A stretch of DNA of 64,000 nt from Heloderma charlesbogerti (GCA_026122225.1 JANEZZ010002201.1:124001-188000); one strand, 5' to 3'. Shown: positions 10,371 through 20,509, counted from the stretch's first letter. Translations and numbers: made by a program. The notes: generated by a model from the letters alone, not told the origin.

Positions 10371-11324
10371 TAGGGATGTACGAAAGTCACTTACCTTTTC
10401 GCAGCTTGGCTTCGCGGTGGGGGGGAGGCGCTTCGCTTTCCCCCCCGAAGTTCAGGCGAAGGGGTGGAGGCTTCCCGCCTCGCCCGGCCGAAATTCAGGC
10501 CGGGGGGGAGGCTTCCTGCCTCGCCCGGCCGAAATTCAGGCCGGGGAGAAGCGCCCCGTCTCCCCGACCGCGAAACAAAAAGTTAAAAAAAAAAAAAGAC
10601 CCCGTGATAGGCTACGTAACGATTTACGTAGCCTATCGCGGCTAGATTTCCAAAGTAGCCATGATAGGCTACGTAAATCGTCACGTAGCCTATCACGGGT
10701 GACTTGGGGGAAAAAAAAAAGCGCGTACGCAAATGGCGGCGGCCCATGGGCGCCGCCATTTGCGTTCCTTATTTTGGCACATCTAGTCTATGTAAAGATT
10801 TACGTAGACTACAGCGAAAATAAGGGCAACGCAAATAGTGTGCCCTTATTTTCGCCGTAGTCTACGTAAATCTTTATGTAGACTAGACATGCTAAAATAA
10901 GGAACGCAAATGGCGGCGCCCATGGGCCGCCGCCATTTGCATACGCGCTTTTTTTTTTTTTTTCAAAGTCACCCGTGATAGGCTACGTGACGATTTACGT
11001 AGCCTATCACGGCTGTCTTTGGAAATCTAGCCTTGATAGGCTACGTAAATCGTTACGTAGCCTATCACGGGTGGTTTTTTTTTTACTTTAGTTTTTTTTT
11101 TTTGCAATGGCGGCGGCGGTGGCAGCCGGTCGGGAGACTGGCCGCCACCCCCGCCTGCGACAAACCACCGCCAAACCGCCGCCGGGACCCGCTGCCGGGA
11201 GGGACATTCGCCAAAGGTAAGTCCCGTCCCGGGGGGGCGGAGAATTTCACTGCCGATTTTGGGGGGCCGAATGCGTTGGCGCTCGGCCCCCAAAGATTCG
11301 GGGAGAAATTCTCCGCCATCCCTA
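10371..11324. mobile_element. hAT-like palindromic non-autonomous element, copy A
   Basis: The element starts TAGGGATGTACGAAAG and ends GCCATCCCTA. It is flanked by perfect 8-bp direct repeats atacacag at 10363-10370 and 11325-11332. Eight-base duplications with TAGGG-type termini indicate the hAT superfamily. It is 954 bp long with no transposase reading frame. The left 200 bp is very GC-rich and contains a tandem duplication of about 40 bp (10462-10545, unit with ggccgaaattcaggcc). The middle is a 470-bp palindrome (10601-11071). The right 220 bp is GC-rich with its own inverted repeats around 11126-11145. CpG density is far above the surrounding DNA. ORFs that run across it in several frames are artefacts of the palindromes. 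Confidence 0.88.
10601..11071. repeat. Nested palindrome (palindromes within a palindrome)
   Basis: Two arms of about 235 bp are near-exact reverse complements about a centre near 10836. Each arm is itself a row of smaller palindromes: two GATAGGCTACGTAA...TTACGTAGCCTATC hairpins, one GCAAATGGCGGC...GCCGCCATTTGC hairpin, and one TAGTCTAYGTAAA...TTTACGTAGACTA hairpin. The centre is AAATAAGGGC...GCCCTTATTT. Poly-A/poly-T runs outside the arms pair as well. Folded, it could form either one long stem or a chain of nine short ones. Confidence 0.9.
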
Positions 11325-11332
11325 ATACACAG

Positions 11333-11960
11333 CCATAAGTTCTTCTGACCTGAATATTTGTTGTTCACAGACATCTAGCAGACGTTGCTCATTGGCACTT
11401 TTTAAATTGTTTGGCTTTCGGCATGATGACCTTAGTGGAGATTATCCAAATGTGCTGTAAAGATGTTGATCATTTGCTAAGTATCCTTTTTTAATTAAAA
11501 GAAAAGAATAGCAAGTTTCCAATCGGAACAAACCAAGTTTGTGGGCTTGGTAGAACATTTACCAAAAATACATACCAAACGTTCTTGCCACCTATGCTGT
11601 GGTGCTCAGCACCAGCAGAGCATAGAATTGAGTCCTAGGCTTTCAGGAAACATTTGTCTTTTTGATCTGGTATTATGAGCTGGCTCAGCCTTCTGTACTG
11701 AGAGGCCACAGTCAGTTGAAGACATAGTTATTATATATATGGCAGAATCACACATTTCTGGACCCTCATGAAAGGCTTCCTATCCATCATAAAATTGCTT
11801 AGTTCTACTTAAAAAGCTAAACCAAGATGAGATCAGACCAAGAAATAAGATGTTGATGTTGATCAACAATAGCAACAACAATAATGGTGGACAAAATGGG
11901 TCTGTGTTTTTCTGGCGAAAAATAAATTGTTAAATGAACTCATAACTCTGTTTATAGATT
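11333..11960. other. Intronic sequence, nothing recognised
   Basis: AT-rich intron DNA with no exon, repeat or RNA gene that I can name. Confidence 0.4.
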
Positions 11961-12110
11961 AGAGTTCAGTGTGGATTTGGGCTAGATCCAGGCAGATCTG
12001 AGTTCAAGTTCTCAAACCGATAAACTCCTTTGTATGGCTTTGTGCTCTCTCTTAACTCCAGTTTTCTATCTATAAAATGGGAATAACGAGTTACCAGATA
12101 GGGCTGTTGT
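11961..12110 (+). repeat. MIR/CORE-SINE-like remnant
   Basis: The order 'gagttcaagttct' (B-box region), 'cttaactccagttttctatc', 'tataaaatgggaataac' and 'agggctgttgt' follows the core and 3' part of MIR-type SINEs. It is old and diverged. Confidence 0.5.
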
Positions 12111-12221
12111 ATCTGTATTTCCAGACACAACTCGAAATGAAAGAGATCTATCTTTAATTAGGTTTGTTGCTTCAAAATATAGGATCAGTGTGTTTTTCTT
12201 TAAAAACAAAGGGGAAGAAGA

Positions 12222-12312
12222 GTTAAAATATAATCCTATGCACACTTCCTCAGGAGTAAATCCCACTGAACACAATAGGACTGACTTCTGACTAAATATG
12301 CAAAGGCTTGCA
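12222..12312. repeat. AATCCTATGCA palindromic MITE
   Basis: One arm reads taatcctatgcacacttcctcaggagtaaatcccac. The other reads ggactgacttctgac followed by a decayed 'gcaaaggcttgcac'. The arms are imperfect inverted repeats. The same 90-bp family occurs at 17660, 26278, 29884, 44168, 45528, 51935 and 54510. Confidence 0.6.
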
Positions 12313-14623
12313 CTGTTGACCTTTGTATCCACTTCTATGCTTTCTCATTTCCTAAACCAGTGTTTCTGAAGTAGCATGCCAGGATGTACTTGTGAAAATA
12401 CCCAGTGGATTTCAAGGGTCCAGTGGGTCCAAGTTGGAGAAAACTCTAGCAGATTTCCTTGCAGCTCTTCAGAGTCAACAGAAATTTCACAGCTACAGGC
12501 TGGAGCTAGAGTGTGTTACTCTTGCAGTGGGGATGCTATGTCTGTTCCATGTCTTGGCTGGCTGCTCATGAGATGGAGACAACTGACTATGGGATGGCTC
12601 CCCTCTATGCAATTATAGCTTGTTAATGTTTCATTTGGGTGGGAAGCTCGTTTAGGTGGTATCCCCATGGCAAGAATAATGTGTGCTTTGGCTGTAAGAA
12701 AGGGAAGATTCGGGACTTAATTAGCAATTTTAGCACATTTTGTTACTTTTTTCTGATTCTACAAGATGATGGGAACCATGACACTTGAAATGCTATATGA
12801 GTGAGTTTGGCAGAAATGGTAAAGAATGGTGCAAAATGCCAGATGCATACTTAACTCTACAGAAATTGCAGCTCGCAGTGAAACCAGACATGAAAAAGTA
12901 CCAAATGTATTTGCTGATGAAAAGTTAGCCTTTGACAAACATACAGCATAGAACTGGCCTGAAAAAGCGAATGGCCTGTTTACGCTGCCCTAGAATGATG
13001 TCCATCAATAAGGAAGTGTGCACTTCAGCCTCTGGAGAGTTACTATTTGGAGATCAGGAGCTGAGATAACAATGTCAGAAAGGACTTGAGAATACTCTAA
13101 ACATATTATTCCCAAGAAAGTGCTATCTGTTCTTTGGTTTTAGTTTGATGCATTTATGCTTGATAGATCTGACATATTGATTCTCCAAAGTGTAACAACA
13201 AATATAATATGAAGTGTTCATGCACAATGCTCATCTTAAAACACCCCCCCCCCGAATATCTGGGTTTTTATCTACTGCCTTGAAAACATGCCCCATGATA
13301 CATCATTCATTTTAATAGCTGTTACCATTGCATCATTCATTATAATATAAGAACTTTGAGGTCCATTTTGTGCTCTTGTCTATCTTAGAGCATATGCCTC
13401 AATTGCCCTACCTAGTTCTGCTAGTTCTGCTACAGGCCCTGAATGAAACCCTCCATGTTCGACAGTCAGATGGAGAATTGTCTGTTGTTGTTTTCCACCT
13501 TCCGAATCCGTTTTAATTTGTACCTCATTAATATTTGGTTGATGGTTTTAGCTGTAGCTCTTTCGTTTGCTTGTCTTTGTTGCTGTTTATGCATTTCATA
13601 GCAGTTGCATACAACCTTTTCCTGTGTGCCTCAGTCTTGGGTAACATAATCCATTTATATTTGAAATGTTGCGATTTCTAAATGCTGAAACTGTCAGTGG
13701 AAAGTGAGTGTTTTATGCATAAGTGCTTGCAAAATCAGGCCAGCTTGCAAACATGAGATCTACATCTGTGAGTTGGGAAGACGATTTAACAATATTCTCA
13801 GGGTGGAACTAAAGATGAACAAGTAAAAAATACCTAAACCCATTACAGAGAAGTTCCATTAAATTTAAACAGCCTTATGAATGTAACAAGTATAATCTAA
13901 TAATTAATTTTATCCATTAGAGAAGTCATGTAAAAGTTGTGCAAGTTAACAACGCACAGTTATGACTGATTTTGTTGTTTATATGTTTTAGCATAATGGG
14001 ATTTAGTCTGCTTTTGGCTTTGGCTATGCTTGACTTAGATTGTATTTTTTTGAATTCTGTTGTCTTAACATTTGTGGCCTAAAAGCATACCAGCTTTAAT
14101 GTAAAAAATGTTATACAATATTAACTGATTGTGGTTAATTCAAAAATTCAATCCCTTGGTTGCCTCATGTTTCAGTACTTTCATGTTCTAATTTTTAATA
14201 GACCAAACTGTTGTTTCTGGGTATTTGGTCAGAGTGTAGTCCTGTTGGCTTCTCACGCCATGACGCTATAGGGAAACAACAGAAGGTAATTTATCAGTAT
14301 GTGGTATATTTGTCTGGATCCATCAACCAGGGATGGAATATAGGGTCTTCTCTGCCATGCATTTGTCCTATTTTCAATGCATATCTGTCCAGTTTGAAAC
14401 CTACTTCTGTGGTCGGCCTGCTGTCATAAATGGTGGTCCCAGGTCTGTGGGTCTGTTTGTCTGTCTTCTTGTCACATTTTTTCCTGTGCTTCTTGGTCCC
14501 GAGAAGGATTCCTGATTTGGAAAGGACTTTTGGTCGGCAAAGGCAGATTTTTTTACGTGTCAGCCACACTGAATCAACACACTTGACCTACCAGACTCAT
14601 ACAGACAGGACTAGGCAAGCGAG
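12313..14623. other. Intronic sequence, nothing recognised
   Basis: 2.3 kb of AT-rich intron. There is a C-run near 13245. No splice-competent coding exon fits the CCDC170 protein here, and none of the short ORFs has a motif. Confidence 0.4.
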
Positions 14624-14628
14624 GTGGC

Positions 14629-15139
14629 TGTCAGAATTGATTCTGAGTGCAGGGAGATAGTTAGCAGCTCAGATTCAGAAGAGGAGCAGCCAGAGCTTGG
14701 GGAGGTTTTTTCACAGGCCAGATATGGGTAGGCGTGGTTCTCAGTTTACCAGCTCCCAGATGGCTGGGCATAAAACCTCATCCTCACCCCCCTCTGTGAG
14801 GAACAGCGAGCAGGAGGAGGAGGAGCTTGAGGTCTGTGACCTACGGGACACCAGACGGAGAGGCAAAGCTAAGAGGGAAACATCAGGAGTGGAGCTTAGA
14901 CATTCAAACCAGTTAGCAATGCGTAATAGGCTACACAGGGAAGCAGCAGGCAAGGGGCGGAACCTCCCTCTCTAAGTTAGCCTAGTCAGGCAGCCACTTT
15001 TTCAAACTGCAGGCAACTCTTGTTTGTTCCCATTTGAATCCGCTGGAGGCATTCCTTTGTAGCCAGAGAGTCTTTGAGTATTTGCAACTGTAATGAACCT
15101 GAGAATAATGAATTAAAAGGGGGCAAGGGAACCCTGAGA
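14629..15139 (+). repeat. Solo LTR (family shared with 37406 and 61892)
   Basis: The segment begins TGTCAGAATTGATTCTGAG and ends near ACCCTGAGA, a decayed CTGACA. Internal blocks such as 'tcagattcagaagagga', 'ccagatggctggg' and 'aggcattcctttgtag' match the LTR at 61892-62473 in the same order. The flanking 5-mers (gtggc and gcagc) match only at 3 of 5 sites, so the copy looks old. No retroviral-type coding region adjoins it, so it is a solo LTR. Confidence 0.75.
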
Positions 15140-15144
15140 GCAGC

Positions 15145-16250
15145 CGCCATAGGAACCAACTTCGGAGGGAAGTGTTCTTGCCATCTCACAGCACAAAACA
15201 TAACAGTCCCTCCCTCCATTTCGTGATCAATCTCTCCCTCCTTCCCTTGCTCATCTGCCAGATGCACATCCCTGTCCAGCATAATGGAAGCTGAGCATGG
15301 GGCCAGCAGCATGCAGGGTAAGTGGAGCATAGTGTCCAGGCTCATGGCTCCTCTGCTGGTGGTGCTTGTACTGGGTGCCTTCTAGGCAGTGTATCCCCAA
15401 GACTGAGTGAGCCACCAGACACAGGAAGAGCAGCTAACAGGAGGAGGTGGGCCCGTGGGATCACACGACAGGGAGAACTAGATTATTTAACTGTTAGACT
15501 AAGGAGGGCTCCAGCCCCCTATCTGACATCTCAGTGGGGCCCACTGGCTGCCCACCCAGTGCCAGTTTTGCAGCAGCACCAAAAGGTGCCTGCTGCCCAT
15601 GGTGCTTGGTTTATTGGTCAGCTGCAGGTGGTCCGCAGCGCCCCCAAGAAGGCCAGGTGACTGACTGGTCTCTTCTCTCAGCAGGAGGATATGGTTTTGG
15701 AGCTGCTGTCCTTGATGTAGACACAGAGGCTGCTGGCAAAGTAGGTGCAACACATATGTGGGCATTAGCAAGACAGAGAGGCAAGCCAGGCTACAAAAGC
15801 GCACACAGGTGTTGCTGTAGATGTACATTGGACTGCAGCTTGAGCTCATTGGAATGGGGAATTCCTAATTGCGCAATTGTGTGTCTCATAGCAACTCATA
15901 ATTCTTTAAGGTGCCACAAGGTTCTTTGTTCCCCCCCGTCACATCTGGTGAAGCATCTGGTCCATGGGTGGGCAACATGCAGCCTGTGGGCTTTTTGTGG
16001 TCCCCTGGGCTTTTTGTGGCCCACCACCACCCTCCAAGCTGCCATAGCTGAATTGCCACCAAATTTCAGTGGCAGCAAAAACCTTGCATTTTCACTTTAA
16101 AACAAGGGGTGTGGGGAGTACATGCCTTCTCTTAATGGAATTTTATGCACTCCCAGGAGCACAATTATGCATGAAAACAAGGTGTGCCCTCCCAGTACAC
16201 CTTGTTTTGAAGTGAAAATACGGCACCTTTTTTGCCACCCACAGTGGTTT
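15145..16250. other. Intronic sequence with hAT-like pieces
   Basis: The left 800 bp is moderately GC-rich and not recognised. Around 15960-16245 the phrase 'gggtgggcaacatgcagcctg' resembles hAT (Charlie-type) ends. An inverted pair, 'cattttcactttaaaacaagg' with 'ccttgttttgaagtgaaaat' (16090-16220), suggests a small TIR element. The 188-codon ORF at 15534-16100 has no domain and crosses repeat-like DNA. Confidence 0.4.
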
Positions 16251-16794
16251 CTGAACCTCTGGATTAAAAAAAAAAAATGCTTTGAGTTTATACCAAATTA
16301 AAATACACGGGGGGTGGGAAATTGGCCCCAGAGCATCTGAATTGTCCACCCCTCCCCTCATGTAGGGCAGATGCAAAAGAGGACACAGCACCTGCACCTT
16401 TAATAGTTATTAGAAAAGGAAATTTCAGCATGTGTATGTTGCATGACAAGCTACAGCTGCTGAAATTTCATTTTCTGCACAGCTATTAAAGATGCAGGGG
16501 CTCCACCCTCTTTTTTATCTGGATACCCTCCGCACATCCTTATTTTTCAGAGGCAGAGTGGATTTCTTTTGGCACTCACAGTCCCAGTTACAGGTAAGCT
16601 CTTGTTGGAGTTATCAGTGGGTCTACCAGAAGCAGGAAGAAACAAAATACATCAACAGCAAGCAAAACTATCCACATGCTTAAGGTACGCACCTTCTCCC
16701 CTCTCCCCTAATTTAAGGCCGTTGGATATCACATCAAGTGTATTTGAAATCTGTATAAATTCAAAGCATTTTTTTTTCCAATCCAGAGGTTCAG
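16251..16794. mobile_element. Inverted-terminal-repeat element, probable hAT MITE
   Basis: The left terminus ctgaacctctggatt-polyA-tgctttga pairs with the right terminus tcaaagc-polyT-ccaatccagaggttcag. Together with the preceding 'cagtggttt' this resembles hAT ends of the CAGTGGTTCTGAACC kind. Inside, 16372-16520 forms a second palindrome, with gcacctgcacctttaatag pairing with ctattaaagatgcaggggc around 16446. No coding capacity is seen. Confidence 0.6.
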
Positions 16795-16924
16795 TCAGCT
16801 TTATAGACATGAGATTAGATGCTGCCAGTAAATATATAGGTATGTGCATAACTTCTTAATATATGTTATTAAGCCTTACTATGGAGCCATTTGTAAGAAT
16901 TAATGTGGGTTAGGGCTCAAGCCT

Positions 16925-17045
16925 ATGCATGTTTAGACAGAAAAAAGTCCTACAACTGCCAGCATTCCCCAGTGAACATGGCTGGCTGAGGAATGCTGAG
17001 AGATGTAGGACTTTTTTTCTGTCTAAACATTCATAGAATTGCACC
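16925..17045. repeat. TTTAGACAG palindromic MITE
   Basis: The arms gtttagacagaaaaaagtcc and ggactttttttctgtctaaac flank an inner inverted pair, agcattccccag... and ...ctgaggaatgct. Together they form an almost complete 120-bp hairpin. Related copies or halves lie at 29970, 35560, 56605 and 57020. Confidence 0.8.
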
Positions 17046-17339
17046 CTTAGTCAATGAAGTATGGGGACTCTGGGCTAGACTGCATATTACAATGCACTCC
17101 ACAGGCCTGCTGAAGCAACTGGTGCATGCAGCTGCCATGACATACAGTGCATCTTGTGGCATGGATCAGCTATATTATGTGGAGAGTCTCTAAATTGACA
17201 CTAGACTTCATTGGTAGTGGCATGGAAACTCCAGATGATGAGTATAACCCAGATGATGAAGTCGTAACTTCTGCAGAGAGCATTCGCTACTCAGAGACTG
17301 TCTCAGGCAGCTGTCATGACAAGATTACATTATGTGGAC

Positions 17340-17520
17340 CACTTGTGACCTGAGTTCAAATTCAAACCAATCCACATACATCCCTAGTTTTCCGCTTTAG
17401 TTCCCTGACTTAAAACACAGGTATTAACTTACTTCACAGGTTTGTTGACATCATGTGTAATAATAGTATAAGAGCAGCAAAGCACTTTGCACACCAGAAA
17501 AATGCTTTAGAAATATAGTA
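17340..17520 (+). repeat. MIR-like SINE remnant
   Basis: The features 'cctgagttcaaattcaaacc', 'acttcacaggtttgttgac' and 'aaagcactttgcacacc' follow the order of a MIR body and 3' end. Divergence is high, so this is tentative. Confidence 0.4.
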
Positions 17521-17659
17521 CTCAACTTAATATGATTCAGCTTACACTTTAAAAAAAAAAAAGATTATCAGTTTCATCTTAATTAAGCTCAGGTTCTTAT
17601 TTGCACTTGCATCTTAATATGTTAAAAAAGGGTAAGTTTGACTGAAATTAAATGAGAAT

Positions 17660-17757
17660 TACAGGACAATCCTAAGCACACTTACAAGGGAGTAAGCCCT
17701 AGTGCGTTCAAGGCAACCTACTTCTATATATACATGCTTTGGATTGCATTATAAATT
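17660..17757. repeat. AATCCTATGCA palindromic MITE
   Basis: The sequence acaatcctaagcacacttac...gggagtaagccc pairs loosely with ctacttctatatatacatgctttggattgca. Same family as 12222. Confidence 0.65.
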
Positions 17758-17969
17758 CCAGTTGATGTGTTTTGGGTGATTGGGTGTCAAACTCACTGAT
17801 TGCAAATTGATTTGATTGTGCACCATGGTAAATGCTCATTGACATGTTGTATCAATGTTTATATTAGGTTTCACATTCTTCAAACAGGTCGATAGTAGAA
17901 TAAACGCCTGCAGGAACTAAAATAATATTTAATGAAGTATTGTCAAAATTGTGTTACAGTACAGTAGAG

Positions 17970-18931
17970 CAGCAACCCCCAACCTTTTTGGCACAGGGAC
18001 CAGTCTCATGGAAGAACAATTTTTCCACGGACTTGGGGACCGAGCCACAGTAGAGGTTTGGGAACCCCCCTTACCTTGGGTCTGCGGGGGGGGGGGCGAT
18101 CTGTCCCTCCCCACCCCGGAATCCTGGCCAGCTCCGCTCCATGGCAAGTCTGCAGAGCTGCCGGCCGACGGCGGACTTCCGGCCGCTGGGATGCAAATGG
18201 TGTCCGCATAGCGGAATAAGGGCAAATAGCGTTGCCCTTATTTTCGCCATAGTCTACGTAATCTTTACGTAGACTACAGCAACCAAATAAGGAACGCGAA
18301 TGGCGGCTTCCTATGGGGGCCGCCATTAGCCGTACGCGCTTTTTTTTTTTTTTTAAGTCACCCGTGATAGGCTACGTGACGATTTACATAGCCTATCACG
18401 GCTGACTTTGCAAATCTAGTTAATCGTCACGTAGCCTATCACGGGGGCGTTGTTTTTTTTTTACTTTTCTTGGAATGGCGGCGTCGGCAGCCGGTCGAAA
18501 GACCGGCTGCCGCCCCTGACGAAGACCTGCCGAACCGCCGCTGGGACCCGCCGCCGGGAGGGACATTCGGGAAAGGTAAGTCCCATCCCGGGGGGGGGGT
18601 GCGGGGTGCGGGGGGGTGCGGAGAATTTCTCCCCGAAACTACTTTGGGGGGCCGAATACGTTGGCACTCGGCCCCCTGAAGTTTCGAGGAGAAATTCTCC
18701 CCCATCCCTAATGCAGACACCATTTGCATCCCAGCATCCAGAGCTGGCCGGCAGCTCTGTGGACTCGCCGCGGGGCAGAGCTGGCCAGGGCCGGTGAGGA
18801 TCCCGGGGGGGCGGATTGCCTCCCTCCCCATGGATCCAAGGTAAGGGGGATTCCCACACCCCTACTGCAGCCTGGTTCCTAACAGGCCACAGACTGCTAC
18901 CGGTCCGTGGCCTGGGGGTTGGAGACCCCTG
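17970..18931. mobile_element. Composite hAT element with nested copies
   Basis: The outer termini are CAGCAACCCCCAACC and GGTTGGAGACCCCTG. They are flanked by perfect 8-bp duplications cagtagag at 17962-17969 and 18932-18939. The outer ends also carry the 'ccggtccgtggcctg' block known from Charlie/Tip100-type hAT elements. From about 18051 (tagaggtttggg) to 18864 (cacccccta-like end) lies sequence related to the copy at 20863. Inside that, 18204-18710 is half of the nested-palindrome family. No target duplication is visible for the two inner layers. Confidence 0.8.
18204..18710. mobile_element. Half-copy of the palindromic hAT family (copy B)
   Basis: Homology with copy A begins at the centre of its palindrome (aataagggc...gcccttattttcgcc). 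It continues through the right arm and the GC-rich right end to CATCCCTA at 18710. The whole left arm is missing. One TACGTA hairpin is shortened at 18417-18440. It sits within the larger element 17970-18931. Confidence 0.8.
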
Positions 18932-18939
18932 CAGTAGAG

Positions 18940-19828
18940 TATTCATATGAATAATCTGTGAAAGCTCTGGAAATACTCAGATAATCAGAAATACTGATGA
19001 ATAGCAGAACTGATATAGCATGTGGCACATCCTTTGTTCCTGGTTCAGTACTTTTGCACAAAGCTAGAAGAATGTGAAATGGTACCTACAGAAAACAGCT
19101 ACATGTAGCATGGGCTTCTTTTGAATACTAATATTGCTCTTGTGGGCTGCGTCAACCATGTGGAGCATACAGTTCCCAATATATATGGTGTTAACAGGCA
19201 TGGTATCAGCATGGTCCTGTGCATGAGCATCATATGGCTTTCCAGAATTGGAGACACCATTTGAAGTGAAAGGACCTCATATACGTGCACCAGGGAAGCA
19301 TACTCATTGTGTCACAGTGATAGGGAACTACAGAAAGAACACCACATATCAAGAACTAACACTGCACAACCCCCTCTCCTTTCAGTGGAGTTTGCATGGG
19401 GCTCCCACATTTTGTTTTGCATAACTGAGAGATTAATAACAGGTGATTTACATAACTGCAGATGGATTTCAGGTTCTGCTGTAATTGGAAAATTTGGTTG
19501 AAATAGTCCAACAAACTGTACTCTGGAACAACAATGCCATTGTCTCCAAGTATTCCTTAACCGAATATTTGTTGAGCCATTTTCATTGATTTCTTTGTAT
19601 TGGACAAGTGGGATCTATATTAATATAATATTGTCTGCAGGTAATTCATTGTTGGGGCCACTTCATTTCTGCTAATTACATTTCTTCTAATTAAGTTTTA
19701 TTTGCTTCCCTTTTTGCTGAACATAGGACAGTTATTCCACTACTTCAGATAATTTGGTGATGTGTTTCTTGTGCCACGGATTAGTCTGAAGCACAGCCAC
19801 TGACTTGAGTCTGCTTTCCCCCCTGCAG
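18940..19828. other. Intronic sequence, nothing recognised
   Basis: This is the end of the intron before the exon at 19829. The last bases include the pyrimidine tract 'ctgctttcccccctgcag'. No repeat or other gene is recognised. Confidence 0.45.
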
Positions 19829-20029
19829 ATGGTATCCCAGCTTGAAGCCCAAATAGCTAAACTGACAGAGACACTGGAGACGCAGACTAAGTTGCACCAG
19901 GAAGCTTTGCAAAGGACCAGAAAAGCAGAAAGCAAATCTGAGACATTTCACGATCAATTGATGCGTCTGGAAGGGGAGCTAGTGTCTGGGGACGTGATAC
20001 GAGATTCTTTGAAGCTTGAGAAACAAAAT
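19829..20029 (+). CDS. CCDC170: CCDC170 coding exon (internal, 67 aa)
   Basis: The acceptor is strong, 'ccccctgcag' at 19828. The donor AAT|gtaata at 20030 is weak: neither the last exon base nor intron position +5 is G. It encodes 67 residues, MVSQLEAQIAKLTETLE through GELVSGDVIRDS to LKLEKQN, in phase 0 at both ends. The pattern is coiled-coil heptads with many Gln, Glu and Leu. The end joins YLQFLDQL of the next exon, as in other vertebrate CCDC170 proteins, where EKQ also precedes YL. The apparent reading frame that runs on to 20140 crosses the donor into intron and enters a hAT element 61 bp further on. The choice of donor is supported by homology and by frame, not by consensus strength. 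Confidence 0.9.
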
Positions 20030-20090
20030 GTAATACTTTCTATTTCTAGGAAGCACACAGGTCAAGCTAGAGAGATAACTGAGTTTAACG

Positions 20091-20509
20091 TAGGGATGGA
20101 CAAATATGTCAGTTTTGGTTTCTCATTTTTCCAGTATTAAGTTTGATTCATCCCATTCCACATCGGTTTGAGACTGTTTGCATGAAAATTCACACACATT
20201 TGTGTGGTTATTTCTCCCATTCCACACATCTGTATGTAATTTTGCCTAACATCGTGCATTTTTTGCAAGCCATTTTCCCTAACATCATGTATTTTTGATG
20301 TTATTTTCTCTAATATGCATTTTGTGTGCACTTTCCCCTAATACATACATTTTTAAGACATATTTTGAGTTGGCGAGCTCTGTCCCAAAATTCGGAGAAG
20401 TGTGAATTGTAAAGGATAACAGTTTCGGTCTACCTATCGATTCGAAAGTGCAAAATTAGGTGAGTTCACATTAAAATGTGAACCAAACCAATTTCTTCTC
20501 CCATCCCTA
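20091..20509. mobile_element. AT-rich hAT-like MITE with TAGGGATG termini
   Basis: It begins TAGGGATGGACAAATATG and ends TTCTCCCATCCCTA. The flanking 8-mers gtttaacg (20083-20090) and gtttaatt (20510-20517) match at 6 of 8. The interior is AT-rich, with loosely repeated units built on 'cattttccctaacatcatg'. It shares its ends but not its interior with the palindromic family. Confidence 0.75.

Noticed and set aside
10371..11324. CRISPR-like or satellite array because of repeated TACGTA hairpins
   Set aside because: The repeats are inverted pairs of differing kinds inside a bounded element with target duplications, in vertebrate DNA. There are no regular spacers.
10334..11374. Several overlapping ORFs rich in Pro, Gly and Arg
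   Set aside because: They lie wholly in the palindromic hAT element; its GC-rich inverted repeats stay open in many frames on both strands. They are not genes.
15534..16100. 188-codon + strand ORF
   Set aside because: No domain is recognised. It overlaps hAT-like sequence and does not fit the CCDC170 protein.
18439..18946. 130-161 codon ORFs on the minus strand
   Set aside because: These are shadows of the nested hAT element's GC-rich end, and similar ones appear in the other copies.
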